From Moraxella sp. K1664 (lineage in GTDB: Bacteria; Pseudomonadota; Gammaproteobacteria; Pseudomonadales; Moraxellaceae): a DNA stretch of 64,000 nucleotides. Positions 12,071 through 20,353 of the stretch are shown here, one piece after another (the first letter of the stretch is position 1; the number at the start of each line of letters is the position of its first letter). The translations under genes were made by a program, and so were the position numbers. The stretch spans positions 496,001-560,000 of the forward strand of contig NZ_CP155576.1 in NCBI RefSeq assembly GCF_039693965.1, given 5' to 3'. The notes beneath the pieces were generated by a model, which did no database searches, was not told where the DNA came from, and saw only the letters and a program-made list of their open reading frames with translations.

Positions 12071-12457
12071 CTAAATACGCCACATTACCATAACATGCAC
12101 AACTTGTAGAGCAAAATAACTCAAAATCACCAAAAACGCCCCAATCGGCTTCGCCAACATAAAAATCAGGGCAAAACCTATCAGCGTGATGAACCATTTT
12201 ATCATCTGCCCCAGATACATGTTGAGCATGATAACACGCCCTGCTCTCGCGCCTGTCGTGCGGTAGGCAATGAGTGTAAACGCACACTGGGCGATGTAGC
12301 TAAGCAGTCCGCCCGATGCCATGCTTTTGGTGGCGTGAGCAACGCCCAATGTTTCAAGAATAAAGCCCACACCGATGAGTATCAATACCGCCCATGCTTG
12401 GCGAAACTGCAAGCGATACACACGGGCTTGCTGATGACGCTGGGCAGGCTTGCTCAT
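12071..12457 (-). CDS. atpI: ATP synthase subunit I (AtpI)
   Basis: Membrane protein of 128 residues with four predicted hydrophobic segments. Its position at the head of the atp locus, on the same strand as atpB, supports AtpI. This protein assists c-ring assembly or Mg2+ supply in other bacteria and is not essential for the enzyme. It begins MSKPAQRHQQARVYRLQFRQ, then a helix around VLILIGVGFILETLGVA. Family similarity is weak, as is usual for AtpI, so context carries much of the call. It is separated from atpB by 613 bases that include a MITE. Confidence 0.8.
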   Translation of the reverse strand: MSKPAQRHQQARVYRLQFRQAWAVLILIGVGFILETLGVAHATKSMASGGLLSYIAQCAFTLIAYRTTGARAGRVIMLNMYLGQMIKWFITLIGFALIFMLAKPIGAFLVILSYFALQVVHVMVMWRI

Positions 12458-12664
12458 GATGCTCTCAAAAACAAAGTGAAAAATCGTAAGGTTCTGTATT
12501 ATAAAAAGTTTTTAAAAAACTTACAAGATTTTATCGGCATTTTTTCATCAGTAAAAAGTGATAATATCATTTATTTTTATGATAAATGTAGCATGGGGCT
12601 TTTGTTGGCTTTATCGGTTTTAAGAAAATAAAATACAACTTTGGTTGTATGCCTAACGAACTGA

Positions 12665-12789
12665 ATATTTGCCACGGGTTTGTAGGGACTGGCTCCGCAC
12701 ATCCTTTAATATTGTCATTTTTATAGGCGTGCTCAGCACGCCCCTACATCCAAACATTATTATGCTTGTAGTAATTTTAAAGTTTCTTA
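12665..12789. repeat. Second intergenic repeat family, copy 1
   Basis: About 125 bp, also present in inverse orientation at 47335-47463 and in shortened form at 42035-42116. Shared blocks are GCCACGGGTTTGTAGGG, the palindrome GGCGTGCTCAGCACGCC followed by CCTAC, and an end block like TAGTAATTTTAAAGTTTCTTA. The rest of the 12458-12861 gap is AT-rich and shows no gene that I can support. Confidence 0.7.
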
Positions 12790-12861
12790 GGTATAGCAGG
12801 TTTGATAGACAAAAAAGGCAATGCTCATCACATCGCCTTTATATACGCCCTATCCGCCAAT

Positions 12862-13716
12862 TTACTTTTGGTCGATACACGCATAAATCTCATTGACGGT
12901 CGCCTGCCATACGTCCACAAAATCGGTGCCGTCTGACATGTCTTCTTGCTTGATAAGCGTGCCGACATTGCCAAGTTTGTTTTTAATGCCGTCCGAAATC
13001 GCCCCTTGCGACAGTAGGCACATATAAGGCGATGGACGGTTATTATTTAAAATGCGAAATTGGCTGGCTTTGGGGGAGAGATGATGGTCGGGGGTCAATG
13101 CCCCTGCAAAATGTAGATTTGCCGAGCGTTCAAGGTAGGCAAACGAATCATGATACGCCCAATACGCCCGCTTGCGGTCTTTTGATACCTGTGCCACCGC
13201 CTTATCCATGGCTTGATGGAACGCCTTGACGTTATTGGCGTACAATCCCTTATGCTCAGGGTTGGCGTGCGAATGCACCACCGCCAACGCTCGCACAATA
13301 GCTTTGGCATTCTCTGGGTCTAGCCAAATGTGCGGGTCAAACGTATCTGCTCGGGGCGTGCCGTCAAGCTGTCGCATGGGCAAGCGATAAAACGCCTTCA
13401 TCTTAAATAGCGAAATGGCGTTCGGGGCGTTGTCTAAGGTCTTAACGAGATTTTGTTCCAGTTCATGCCCAAACCACACCACATAGGTGCTATCGCCCAC
13501 CAGTTTTACCTTGCTTGGCGACAGACTGCCGTGATGACCGACATCGCCTGCCGATAGTAGCATTTGGGCGGGTTCTGCTCCCTGTGTTACTGCATTGGAC
13601 AATAACAACAATGGATAATTACTCACCGTAACCGTGCCTGCATGGGCGGTCGCAGACAGTAGAGCGGGCAAGGCAAATAGGCTTAGTCTGGTAAGGGAGA
13701 ATTTAGAAAATAACAT
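12862..13716 (-). CDS. znuA: Zinc ABC transporter, periplasmic zinc-binding protein
   Basis: Periplasmic solute-binding protein of 284 residues with a signal peptide (MLFSKFSLTRLSLFALPALL, then SATAHA cleavage-like). It delivers zinc to ZnuBC. Candidate metal ligands are His in GHHGSLSP, the WFGHELE region, the DPHIWLDPENAK motif typical of cluster A-I metal-binding proteins, and YHDSFAYLE. The His/Asp-rich loop found in many ZnuA proteins is short or absent. Two C-terminal cysteines (near MCLLSQG and IYACIDQK) may form the usual disulfide. It is divergent from zur-znuC-znuB, with a shared 306-base intergenic region that carries a palindrome fitting Zur control. Confidence 0.88.
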   Translation of the reverse strand: MLFSKFSLTRLSLFALPALLSATAHAGTVTVSNYPLLLLSNAVTQGAEPAQMLLSAGDVGHHGSLSPSKVKLVGDSTYVVWFGHELEQNLVKTLDNAPNAISLFKMKAFYRLPMRQLDGTPRADTFDPHIWLDPENAKAIVRALAVVHSHANPEHKGLYANNVKAFHQAMDKAVAQVSKDRKRAYWAYHDSFAYLERSANLHFAGALTPDHHLSPKASQFRILNNNRPSPYMCLLSQGAISDGIKNKLGNVGTLIKQEDMSDGTDFVDVWQATVNEIYACIDQK

Positions 13717-13902
13717 GGCAACCTTTTAAATTAAATAAATTTATTTGGGAAAATATAAAAAATGGTACAAAACTTGCATAAATTTGCGGTAATGTCTTGT
13801 AAGATTATATCATACATCATGGGTTTTTGTTATAATGTATCTAAATTAAGATTAAACAAGTATTTTTCTTAAAAATTACCAACGCAAACATCGCCCGTTT
13901 GA

Positions 13903-13917
13903 TGATATGTTATATCA
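13903..13917. promoter_or_regulatory. Candidate Zur operator between znuA and zur
   Basis: TGATATGTTATATCA has two perfect 6-bp arms (TGATAT / ATATCA) around GTT. It contains the TGTTATA core of the gammaproteobacterial Zur box and lies in the divergent znuA / zur-znuCB intergenic region. That zinc-replete Zur represses both directions is inferred from the family. No other strong operator was seen in 13717-14022, and the sequence there contains no further gene. Confidence 0.45.
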
Positions 13918-14022
13918 ATGGCATTCATTAGTCATTTTAAAATCACCTAATTATTTTTATGGTAAAATAACGTATATTTTAAATGTAATTTTTATAATTT
14001 TGAACAACCAAAAGAGCCTATC

Positions 14023-14526
14023 ATGACCGACCACGCCTGCCAATGCGACCACCACCATAACGTCCACGAACACCACGACCCCAAACAGCGTATGCTTGAT
14101 GCCAAAGCCCACTGTGAAGCTCGTGGCGTGCGTTTTACGCCCTTGCGTGAAGAAGTGTACGGGCTGATTTTGGAAGCGGACAAGCCACTTGGGGCGTATG
14201 ACCTTATCAGTGCCTTGCAGTCTGCTCGCCACTCATCAGGGGCAAAAAACAAGAATATCGCCCCACCGACCATTTACCGTTCGCTAGAATTTTTGCTTGC
14301 CGAAGGGCTGATTCATCAGTTAAGCTCCATGAATGCTTATGTGCCATGTTGCCACCCACGCTCTCAGCACGCCGCCGCCTTTTTAATTTGCCAACAATGC
14401 CAAAGCGTTGAAGAATGCTCTAACGTGCCTGTGGACGCCATTGTCAATTTTGCCAAAGATGATGCAGGGTTTGACATAGAACGCACAGTCATTGAACTAA
14501 AAGGCGTGTGTCGTGCCTGTCGCTAA
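14023..14526 (+). CDS. zur: Zinc uptake regulator Zur (Fur family)
   Basis: Fur-family metalloregulator of 167 residues. The N-terminus is strikingly His/Cys-rich (HACQCDHHHNVHEHHD). A winged helix follows (about 25-100, including PPTIYRSLEFLLAEGLIHQL). The C-terminal dimerisation domain carries two CxxC pairs, CQQC and CRAC, which form the structural Zn site. Position at the head of znuC and znuB and divergent from znuA supports Zur rather than Fur; fur itself is at 53.6 kb. The stop overlaps the znuC start by 14 bases, so the two are translationally coupled. Confidence 0.92.
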   Translation: MTDHACQCDHHHNVHEHHDPKQRMLDAKAHCEARGVRFTPLREEVYGLILEADKPLGAYDLISALQSARHSSGAKNKNIAPPTIYRSLEFLLAEGLIHQLSSMNAYVPCCHPRSQHAAAFLICQQCQSVEECSNVPVDAIVNFAKDDAGFDIERTVIELKGVCRACR

Positions 14527-15262
14527 TACAGTCGCCAATACAGACGAGCTATTTCGCTTAGACAAGGTCAGCTTTCATGTCGGTCAAAACAAGATTTTAA
14601 CGGACATATCGCTTAGCTTATCCAAAGGCGAAATGGTCAGTCTTATCGGCCCAAACGGAGCGGGCAAGTCCACGCTGGTCAAGCTCATTTTGGGCTTAAA
14701 CAAACCCACGTCAGGCGACATCATCAAGCACAACAGCGTGATAAGTTACGTCCCCCAAAAGTTTAGCGTGCCGAGCATTTTACCGCTCCGTGTTAAAGAT
14801 TTGCTCGCCCAAGCAAATACCAAACGCCTAACGCCTGATGAGCGTGATTTTGTCCTACAAAAGCTATCGCTTGCCCCCCTACTTGACCGCCAAATACACC
14901 ACCTATCAGGGGGCGAGACTCAGCGTGTCCTTATGGCAAGGGCGTTGCTTGATAGACCCGACCTGCTCATCTTAGACGAACCCATGCAAGGGCTAGACCC
15001 CGATAGCGAAGAGTTACTTTATGATTTTATAGACAGCATGCCCCCATTTTTGGCGTGTGCCATGCTCATTGTGTCGCACGATTTGCACTGGGTCATGAAA
15101 GGCACTCGGCGTGTCGTCTGCCTAAACAAACACATCTGCTGTCAAGGTGTGCCGTCCGACATCGCTCATCTGCCTGAATTTGTTGCGTTATTTGGGCAAT
15201 ACCACAACACCCACCAAACCCCCTACATTCATCATCACGACCACTGTCAGCATACTCACTAA
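14513..15262 (+). CDS. znuC: Zinc ABC transporter, ATP-binding protein
   Basis: ABC ATPase of 249 residues powering zinc import. Walker A is GPNGAGKS, the signature is LSGGETQRV, and Walker B is LLILDEPMQGLDP followed by the switch His in IVSHDLHW. The C-terminus is His-rich (HNTHQTPYIHHHDHCQHTH), as in several ZnuC proteins, and may bind or buffer zinc. It overlaps zur by 14 bases and is followed by znuB after 2 bases. Confidence 0.94.
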   Translation: MPVANTVANTDELFRLDKVSFHVGQNKILTDISLSLSKGEMVSLIGPNGAGKSTLVKLILGLNKPTSGDIIKHNSVISYVPQKFSVPSILPLRVKDLLAQANTKRLTPDERDFVLQKLSLAPLLDRQIHHLSGGETQRVLMARALLDRPDLLILDEPMQGLDPDSEELLYDFIDSMPPFLACAMLIVSHDLHWVMKGTRRVVCLNKHICCQGVPSDIAHLPEFVALFGQYHNTHQTPYIHHHDHCQHTH

Positions 15263-15264
15263 CT

Positions 15265-16065
15265 ATGAACGATTGGCTACCGATTATCGCCCCTGCTTGG
15301 CTTGCAGGCTCACTGCTCGCCCTACTGTCCGCCCCGCTTGGCTGTTTGGTGCTGTGGCGACGTATGGCGTTTTTTGCCGATACGCTCGCTCATGGGGCAT
15401 TGCTTGGCGTGGCGATTGGGGCGTGGCTGTCTGTCCCTGCCGACATGGGCGTGGGCGTGGTTAGCATAGGCGTGGTCATCACGCTCATGTTTTTGCAAGA
15501 CAAACGACTGCCGAGCGATGCCACGCTGTCGGTGCTTGCCGTGTCGCTGTTGTGTTTGGGGCTTTTAACGCTTACCCAGCTTACTCAGCAACAAGCCAAC
15601 GTGCTAGGCTTTTTGTTTGGTAGCTTACTTGACATGGATTGGGGCGATTTGCCCCGTTTGACGGTCATGGTTGGGGCAGGGCTTGCCTTTTTGGCGTGGA
15701 TTTGGCAAAAACAGGTCAAACTTGCCACATCAGAAGCCCTAGCGTCTATCGCAGGCATCAATCCTAAGACCGAACAGCTCTTTTTTATGGGACTTCTGGC
15801 GGGGTTTTGTGCCGTTGCCATTCAAGCGGTCGGCAGTTTGCTCATCACAGGGCTACTTATCCTACCTGCTCTTATCGCTCGTCTGCTTGCCCATTCGCCC
15901 ACACAAATGGTCATCTTTGCCATGATAATCGCCCAAATCGCCGTAACCACAGGCGTGTGGGGAAGTGTGTGGCTTGACGTGCAAACAGGTCTTGCCATTG
16001 TCATGACGTTGGCGATTGGGTTTTTTGCGGTGTTTGGCGTGGGGAGGGTGTTGGGTAAGTCGTAA
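15265..16065 (+). CDS. znuB: Zinc ABC transporter, permease
   Basis: Integral membrane permease of 266 residues in the ABC-3 family, with about eight hydrophobic segments. The family block RMAFFADTLAHGALLGVAIG is present near residues 36-55 and contacts ZnuC. It is the last gene of zur-znuC-znuB. The stop codon is the first three bases of a TAAATTGG octamer that is repeated three times. Confidence 0.93.
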   Translation: MNDWLPIIAPAWLAGSLLALLSAPLGCLVLWRRMAFFADTLAHGALLGVAIGAWLSVPADMGVGVVSIGVVITLMFLQDKRLPSDATLSVLAVSLLCLGLLTLTQLTQQQANVLGFLFGSLLDMDWGDLPRLTVMVGAGLAFLAWIWQKQVKLATSEALASIAGINPKTEQLFFMGLLAGFCAVAIQAVGSLLITGLLILPALIARLLAHSPTQMVIFAMIIAQIAVTTGVWGSVWLDVQTGLAIVMTLAIGFFAVFGVGRVLGKS

Positions 16066-16086
16066 ATTGGTAAATTGGTAAATTGG
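16063..16086 (+). repeat. Octamer tandem repeat TAAATTGG x3
   Basis: Three perfect copies of TAAATTGG begin at the znuB stop codon. A similar 8-base unit (GGTAATTT) is repeated upstream of miaB at about 42175-42200. The rest of the gap to the next gene (16087-16267) is AT-rich and shows no clear terminator. Confidence 0.8.
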
Positions 16087-16267
16087 TGAAATTACCCTTT
16101 TTAATTAAAATTGAAATCTGTTTGACATTCTTTATTTATCATATTTTTAAAAGGCATTGTAGGGATAACTCACATTTTCCCTATGAATTTGAACAAAATA
16201 ATATTTGAACAAATGGCAATCTGCCCCACTCATTTACATTTAACCATATTTTTAAACCCATTGCCCC

Positions 16268-17086
16268 ATGACCTACCCCACCCACCTATCCGCCCCGTCT
16301 GATTTTATCATCGCTCAAATCAGCGATTTACATCTATCCACGCACGCCCCTACTAATACCGATAAATTTTTAAAAGTGTTGGACTTTGCCTTAACCTTTA
16401 AGCCCAATTTATTGTTACTCACAGGCGATTTGGTTAATGACGGCAATTTACCCCTTTATGATTGGCTGTTTGCTATACTGGATAAAACACACATTCCCTA
16501 TCTGTGCTTGGCGGGCAATCATGACGTAACGCATGAGATAGGGCATGATTTGCCTTTTGATAAACGCACATTTGCCCCCATTGCCAAAGATAACAGACTC
16601 ATTGACACCCACCGCCTTGTCATAGAGCTACCCCACGCTACTTGGCAACTCTTGGCGGTCAATTCTGCCGTAGGCGGTCATATCTATGGGCGACTTGATG
16701 ATGACAAACTTACCTTTTTAAAGACTCATCTAGCCCACGCCATGCCCACCCTTATCGCCCTGCACCACCACCCCACCCCTGTCGGCTCGGCATGGATAGA
16801 TGAGCATATTTTAAAAAATGGCGATGAGTTTTGGGCAATATTGAACGCTCATGCCATCGATACCGCCAACCGCCCCCATGTTCTCTGTGGACACGTTCAT
16901 CAGGCACATATCTTGCAACAAAACGGCGGAACGCTCTATACCTGCCCTGCCACGTCTCGCCAATTTGCCCCGTACCGAGATGATTTTGGTATTGATGATG
17001 TGGCGAGCGGTTTTCGTTTGCTACAATTACATAACAATCGTACGCTAGACACATGGGTCAAAAGGCTGGATAATAGCGGGTTTTAA
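16268..17086 (+). CDS. cpdA: Metallophosphoesterase, CpdA-like cyclic nucleotide phosphodiesterase
   Basis: Class III calcineurin-like phosphoesterase of 272 residues. The metal-binding signature runs in order: QISDLHL (Asp-x-His), LLTGDLVNDG (Gly-Asp), LAGNHD (Gly-Asn-His-Asp), ALHHHP, and CGHVHQAH (Gly-His-x-His). This order is that of 3',5'-cAMP phosphodiesterase CpdA, which lowers cAMP. The specificity is inferred from overall pattern and size; other phosphoesterases of the family cannot be excluded. It is a single gene ahead of dksA on the same strand. Confidence 0.75.
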   Translation: MTYPTHLSAPSDFIIAQISDLHLSTHAPTNTDKFLKVLDFALTFKPNLLLLTGDLVNDGNLPLYDWLFAILDKTHIPYLCLAGNHDVTHEIGHDLPFDKRTFAPIAKDNRLIDTHRLVIELPHATWQLLAVNSAVGGHIYGRLDDDKLTFLKTHLAHAMPTLIALHHHPTPVGSAWIDEHILKNGDEFWAILNAHAIDTANRPHVLCGHVHQAHILQQNGGTLYTCPATSRQFAPYRDDFGIDDVASGFRLLQLHNNRTLDTWVKRLDNSGF

Positions 17087-17218
17087 AAATAAGGCTAGTC
17101 CTTAATTTTTTTATGGAATTACTTGAAAAATCCAAACATATCCCCATTTAGGACGCAATTTTTTGAGTGTTAATTTTTTCATGCTTGGTCAAATTGACCG
17201 TTTTTAAAGGATAAACGC

Positions 17219-17635
17219 ATGGCAAACGCCACTTTCACCCCCTACACCCCTGCCAAAGACGAAGAATATATGTCGGACGCTCAGTTGGAGCATTTTCGTG
17301 CGATTTTGGTAAACTGGAAAACCGAACTGCTTGCCGAAGCCGAACGCACCAAAGACTACATTAACGAAGAGACAGGGGCAATGGCGGACATCAATGACCG
17401 TGCCACCCAAGAAGAAGAGTTTGCCCTAGCTCTACGCACCCGAGACCGTGAGCGTAAACTGGTGCGTAAGATTGATAAATCACTTGCCGAGATTGATACA
17501 GGCGATTATGGGTTTTGTGAGACGTGTGGCACGGAGATTGGGCTAAAACGCCTAGAAGCCCGCCCCACCGCCACGCAATGCATTGACTGCAAAACCATGT
17601 CCGAGATGAAAGAAAAGCAAAATCACGGACACTAA
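17219..17635 (+). CDS. dksA: RNA polymerase-binding transcription factor DksA
   Basis: DksA of 138 residues. A coiled coil with acidic tip residues near DINDRATQEEEFALALRTRDRE reaches into the RNA polymerase secondary channel and works with ppGpp. The C-terminal zinc finger has CETC and CIDC pairs, so this is the four-cysteine form. An AAAGGA element precedes the ATG. gluQRS starts 7 bases after the stop, an arrangement well known in gammaproteobacteria. Confidence 0.96.
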   Translation: MANATFTPYTPAKDEEYMSDAQLEHFRAILVNWKTELLAEAERTKDYINEETGAMADINDRATQEEEFALALRTRDRERKLVRKIDKSLAEIDTGDYGFCETCGTEIGLKRLEARPTATQCIDCKTMSEMKEKQNHGH

Positions 17636-17642
17636 GCCTGCC

Positions 17643-18569
17643 ATGAACCCACGCCCCATTATCGGTCGCTTTGCCCCGTCCCCGACTGGGGCGTTGCATT
17701 TGGGGTCGCTGTGTACTGCTTTGGCAAGCTATTGTCATATCAAATCATTGGGCGGACAGTGGCTTGTGCGGATTGAAGACGTGGATTTTGAGCGGTGCAA
17801 GCCTGATTATGCCACGTCTATCTTGACTGATTTGGATAATTTAGGACTACACTCGGACGGCGAAATCCTATTTCAGTCCAAACGGACGGATATTTATGAT
17901 GAGTATTTAAGTTACTTGTCAAATATCACTTATCATTGTACCTGCTCTCGCAAGGACTTGTCCGCCCTATCCATACCTGCGTTGAGCTTTTATGACGTTA
18001 ATATCAAAGATTTACACCTTGCTCCGATTTATCCCCGTCTTTGCCTACACAAAAATTTAACCGACAACAAAATCCGCCTATGCCTGCCTGACGTGCTGAC
18101 TGCTTTTTTTGACGGCATACAAGGCGTGATATGGGACAATCCTGCCAAAAGTCTCGGCGATGTGGTTGTCAAACGCCAAAATGGCATGATAAACTACATA
18201 CTCGCCTGCACCATTGATGACGGCTTGCAAGGGATAACGCACGTCATGCGGGGGCTTGACATTATGCCGATGACAGTCGCCCAGCTTTTTATCGCCAAAG
18301 CGCGCCGACTGCCCACCCCTCACTATTTTTATCATCTGCCCCTGCTTGTCAATGCTGACGGGCAAAAACTCTCCAAACAAAACCTTGCCACCCCGATAGA
18401 TACCACCACGCCTGATAAAGTGAGTGATTTACTCTTTACTGCTTTAACCTTGCTTGGGCAAAATCCGCCAACAGAGCTACAAAAAGAGACGCCCGACACG
18501 ATACTCATGTGGGCGGTTAGGCATTGGGATAATGGCGTGTTACAAGGGGCAACATTGGGGGCGGTTTAA
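17643..18569 (+). CDS. gluQRS: Glutamyl-Q tRNA(Asp) synthetase
   Basis: Paralog of the glutamyl-tRNA synthetase catalytic core, 308 residues. It attaches glutamate to queuosine in the anticodon of tRNA-Asp. The HIGH-like motif is in RFAPSPTGALHLGSLCTAL and the KMSKS-like motif is KLSKQN. The zinc-binding pair CTCSR is present. The C-terminal anticodon-binding domain of true GluRS is absent, as expected. It follows dksA by 7 bases, the classical pair. Confidence 0.93.
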   Translation: MNPRPIIGRFAPSPTGALHLGSLCTALASYCHIKSLGGQWLVRIEDVDFERCKPDYATSILTDLDNLGLHSDGEILFQSKRTDIYDEYLSYLSNITYHCTCSRKDLSALSIPALSFYDVNIKDLHLAPIYPRLCLHKNLTDNKIRLCLPDVLTAFFDGIQGVIWDNPAKSLGDVVVKRQNGMINYILACTIDDGLQGITHVMRGLDIMPMTVAQLFIAKARRLPTPHYFYHLPLLVNADGQKLSKQNLATPIDTTTPDKVSDLLFTALTLLGQNPPTELQKETPDTILMWAVRHWDNGVLQGATLGAV

Positions 18570-18583
18570 ACACCCCAACCCTT

Positions 18584-19759
18584 TTAATACTCTCTGTTTT
18601 TATTTTCCAGATAAATTCGCTCGCTTTCTTTGTCCGCCTTTAAAATCATGGCAATCATGATAAGTGCCATCAGCATGGACGAACCGCCAAAGCTATAAAA
18701 TGGCAAGGTCAAGCCCTTGGTTGGCATAAGCCCCATGTTCATGCCTGCATTAATCAGCACTTGCCCAAAAATCACCACGCCAAAGCCAAATACCATGTAG
18801 CTAAGACGCAGTTGGCGACGTTTTAGGGCGGTATGGCTGATTCTCATAATCGTCGCCACAATCAGCACTTCAAGCAGTAACACAAACGCCACCCCCAAAA
18901 AACCCAACTCTTCGCCTGTGATGGCTAGGATAAAGTCGGTATGGGCTTCGGGCAGGTGCGATAGTTTTTGCACACTGTTGCCATAACCCACCCCATCAAA
19001 CTCACCCCGTCCAAAGGCTATCAGACTGCGAGACAGCTGATAATCGGTGTCCTGCACGTCATCAAACGGATCCCAAAACGACATGAGTCGCTCTTTACGA
19101 TAATCCGATGACAGCAGTCCATAGACCAAAGCTGGCACGAACACCGCCGACACCAACGCCACATAATGCGGCAATGGCACCCCGCTGACAAACAAAATAA
19201 TACTCGCCGTGGCGATAATCACCGCCACCGAACCATAGTCAGGTTGCCACAAAATCAGGGCAATCATCGGCAAATACCACACCGTCAGTCGCCACCCTGC
19301 AATCAGGCTGCCCCGCACTTCTGCCGACCGTCTGACCACATAGTCAGCAATGATAAGTACCATCAGCAGTTTGACAAATTCGGACGTCTGGAAATTGAAT
19401 ACCCCAAAGTCAAGCCACCGCTGTGAACCATTAATGACCGTCCCCGTTGCCAACGTCACTATCAACAGCAGTAGTGCCGCAAGCCATGCCAGCACCAGTA
19501 GCCCAATCTCAAAATACCATTTGAGTGGCAAGCGATAGACAATCATACTCACCACCAAACCGATGGCAATATAAGTCGCTTGTGAATAAAAAAAAGTCAT
19601 GGGCGACAAACCTTTGGTCATCGCAAACGGCACCGACGCTGACGCCATCATCAAAAGACTCATGGACAGCAACAAAAACAGGCTCGTCATCAACACCGTC
19701 CGAGCAGACGGTACATAAGGCGATGTGGCTATCGTCTTGGAAATGTTAAAAAAACTCAT
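18584..19759 (-). CDS. ftsW: Septal peptidoglycan polymerase FtsW
   Basis: SEDS-family glycosyltransferase, about 391 residues from the ATG at 19759; an in-frame start at 19834 would add 25 polar residues. About ten membrane segments. Conserved SEDS motifs include RWLDFGVFNFQTSEFVKL, the large loop with SRSLIAFGRGEFDGVGYG, HTDFILAITGEELGFLG, and GLTLPFYSFGGSS. FtsW rather than RodA is preferred because murD lies just upstream on the same strand, a dcw-cluster pairing. murG and other dcw genes are not next to it, so the cluster is broken up. No strong ribosome-binding site precedes either start. Confidence 0.88.
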   Translation of the reverse strand: MSFFNISKTIATSPYVPSARTVLMTSLFLLLSMSLLMMASASVPFAMTKGLSPMTFFYSQATYIAIGLVVSMIVYRLPLKWYFEIGLLVLAWLAALLLLIVTLATGTVINGSQRWLDFGVFNFQTSEFVKLLMVLIIADYVVRRSAEVRGSLIAGWRLTVWYLPMIALILWQPDYGSVAVIIATASIILFVSGVPLPHYVALVSAVFVPALVYGLLSSDYRKERLMSFWDPFDDVQDTDYQLSRSLIAFGRGEFDGVGYGNSVQKLSHLPEAHTDFILAITGEELGFLGVAFVLLLEVLIVATIMRISHTALKRRQLRLSYMVFGFGVVIFGQVLINAGMNMGLMPTKGLTLPFYSFGGSSMLMALIMIAMILKADKESERIYLENKNREY

Positions 19760-19913
19760 GACAGGGCAATGCTTGGGAAAATTTGGGGCTATATTATAAA
19801 CCAAATCCCTGCTAAATGCTTGATTATTTGGCAAAAATTTGGGGAAATCAGAAAGGCTTGGGCAAAAGTTGCGTAGGGTTTGGGTAGGGTTTTGAATAAG
19901 GTTTGATATTGCC

Positions 19914-20120
19914 TAGGGCGTGTTGAACTTTTGTATTTGCAATGAAAAATAGGGGAAATCGCCCGTTTTTCAAGGAAAAAACGCAGGCTGATAGTCATTC
20001 TATCAGACAAGTTTTTGACGATGGAAAACCAGATTTAGCCATTTTTCATGCAAAAACATTACTTCATTTCTAAAATATTTCTATATTGTAAATAGTGTTA
20101 TAAAGGTTCAACACGCCCTA
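19914..20120 (+). repeat. TA-flanked hairpin MITE, copy C
   Basis: A 207-bp copy with canonical ends TAGGGCGTGTTGAAC and GTTCAACACGCCCTA. The apical stem is CTGATAG / CTATCAG with a TCATT loop. It lies between murD and ftsW, separating two cell-wall genes that are close neighbours in most relatives. Confidence 0.9.
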
Positions 20121-20164
20121 AATTATAAGGTAAAAAATATACCACAAATTCAAATAATGTCTGG

Positions 20165-20275
20165 CGTAGGGGCGTGCTGAGCACGCCTTATACACTCTAC
20201 AAAATGAAAAAGTGTGACGGTTTCCGTTCGTGGTGAGCCTGTCGAACCATGACGGGAACCGCACGCACTATAAAG
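20165..20275. repeat. Fragments of two palindromic repeat families
   Basis: GTAGGGGCGTGCTGAGCACGCC at the left is the palindrome of the second repeat family (start and end only partly kept). To its right, around 20215-20275, a REP-like arm reads CCGTTCGTGGTGAGC, then CTGTCGAACC, the inverse of the arm seen at 62541-62563. The remainder of the 19760-20353 gap has MITE copy C and no supportable gene. Confidence 0.6.
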
Positions 20276-20353
20276 CCTGCAACAAACATCAAATTGGCAG
20301 GTGTATTCTCACTTGATATCAGCCAAGATTAAAGTAAATTTATAAAAACCCAA

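Noticed and set aside
19789-20010. Minus-strand frames across MITE copies (MTISLRFFLEKRAI-type)
   Set aside because: They are the antisense of the same hairpin arms and not separate genes.
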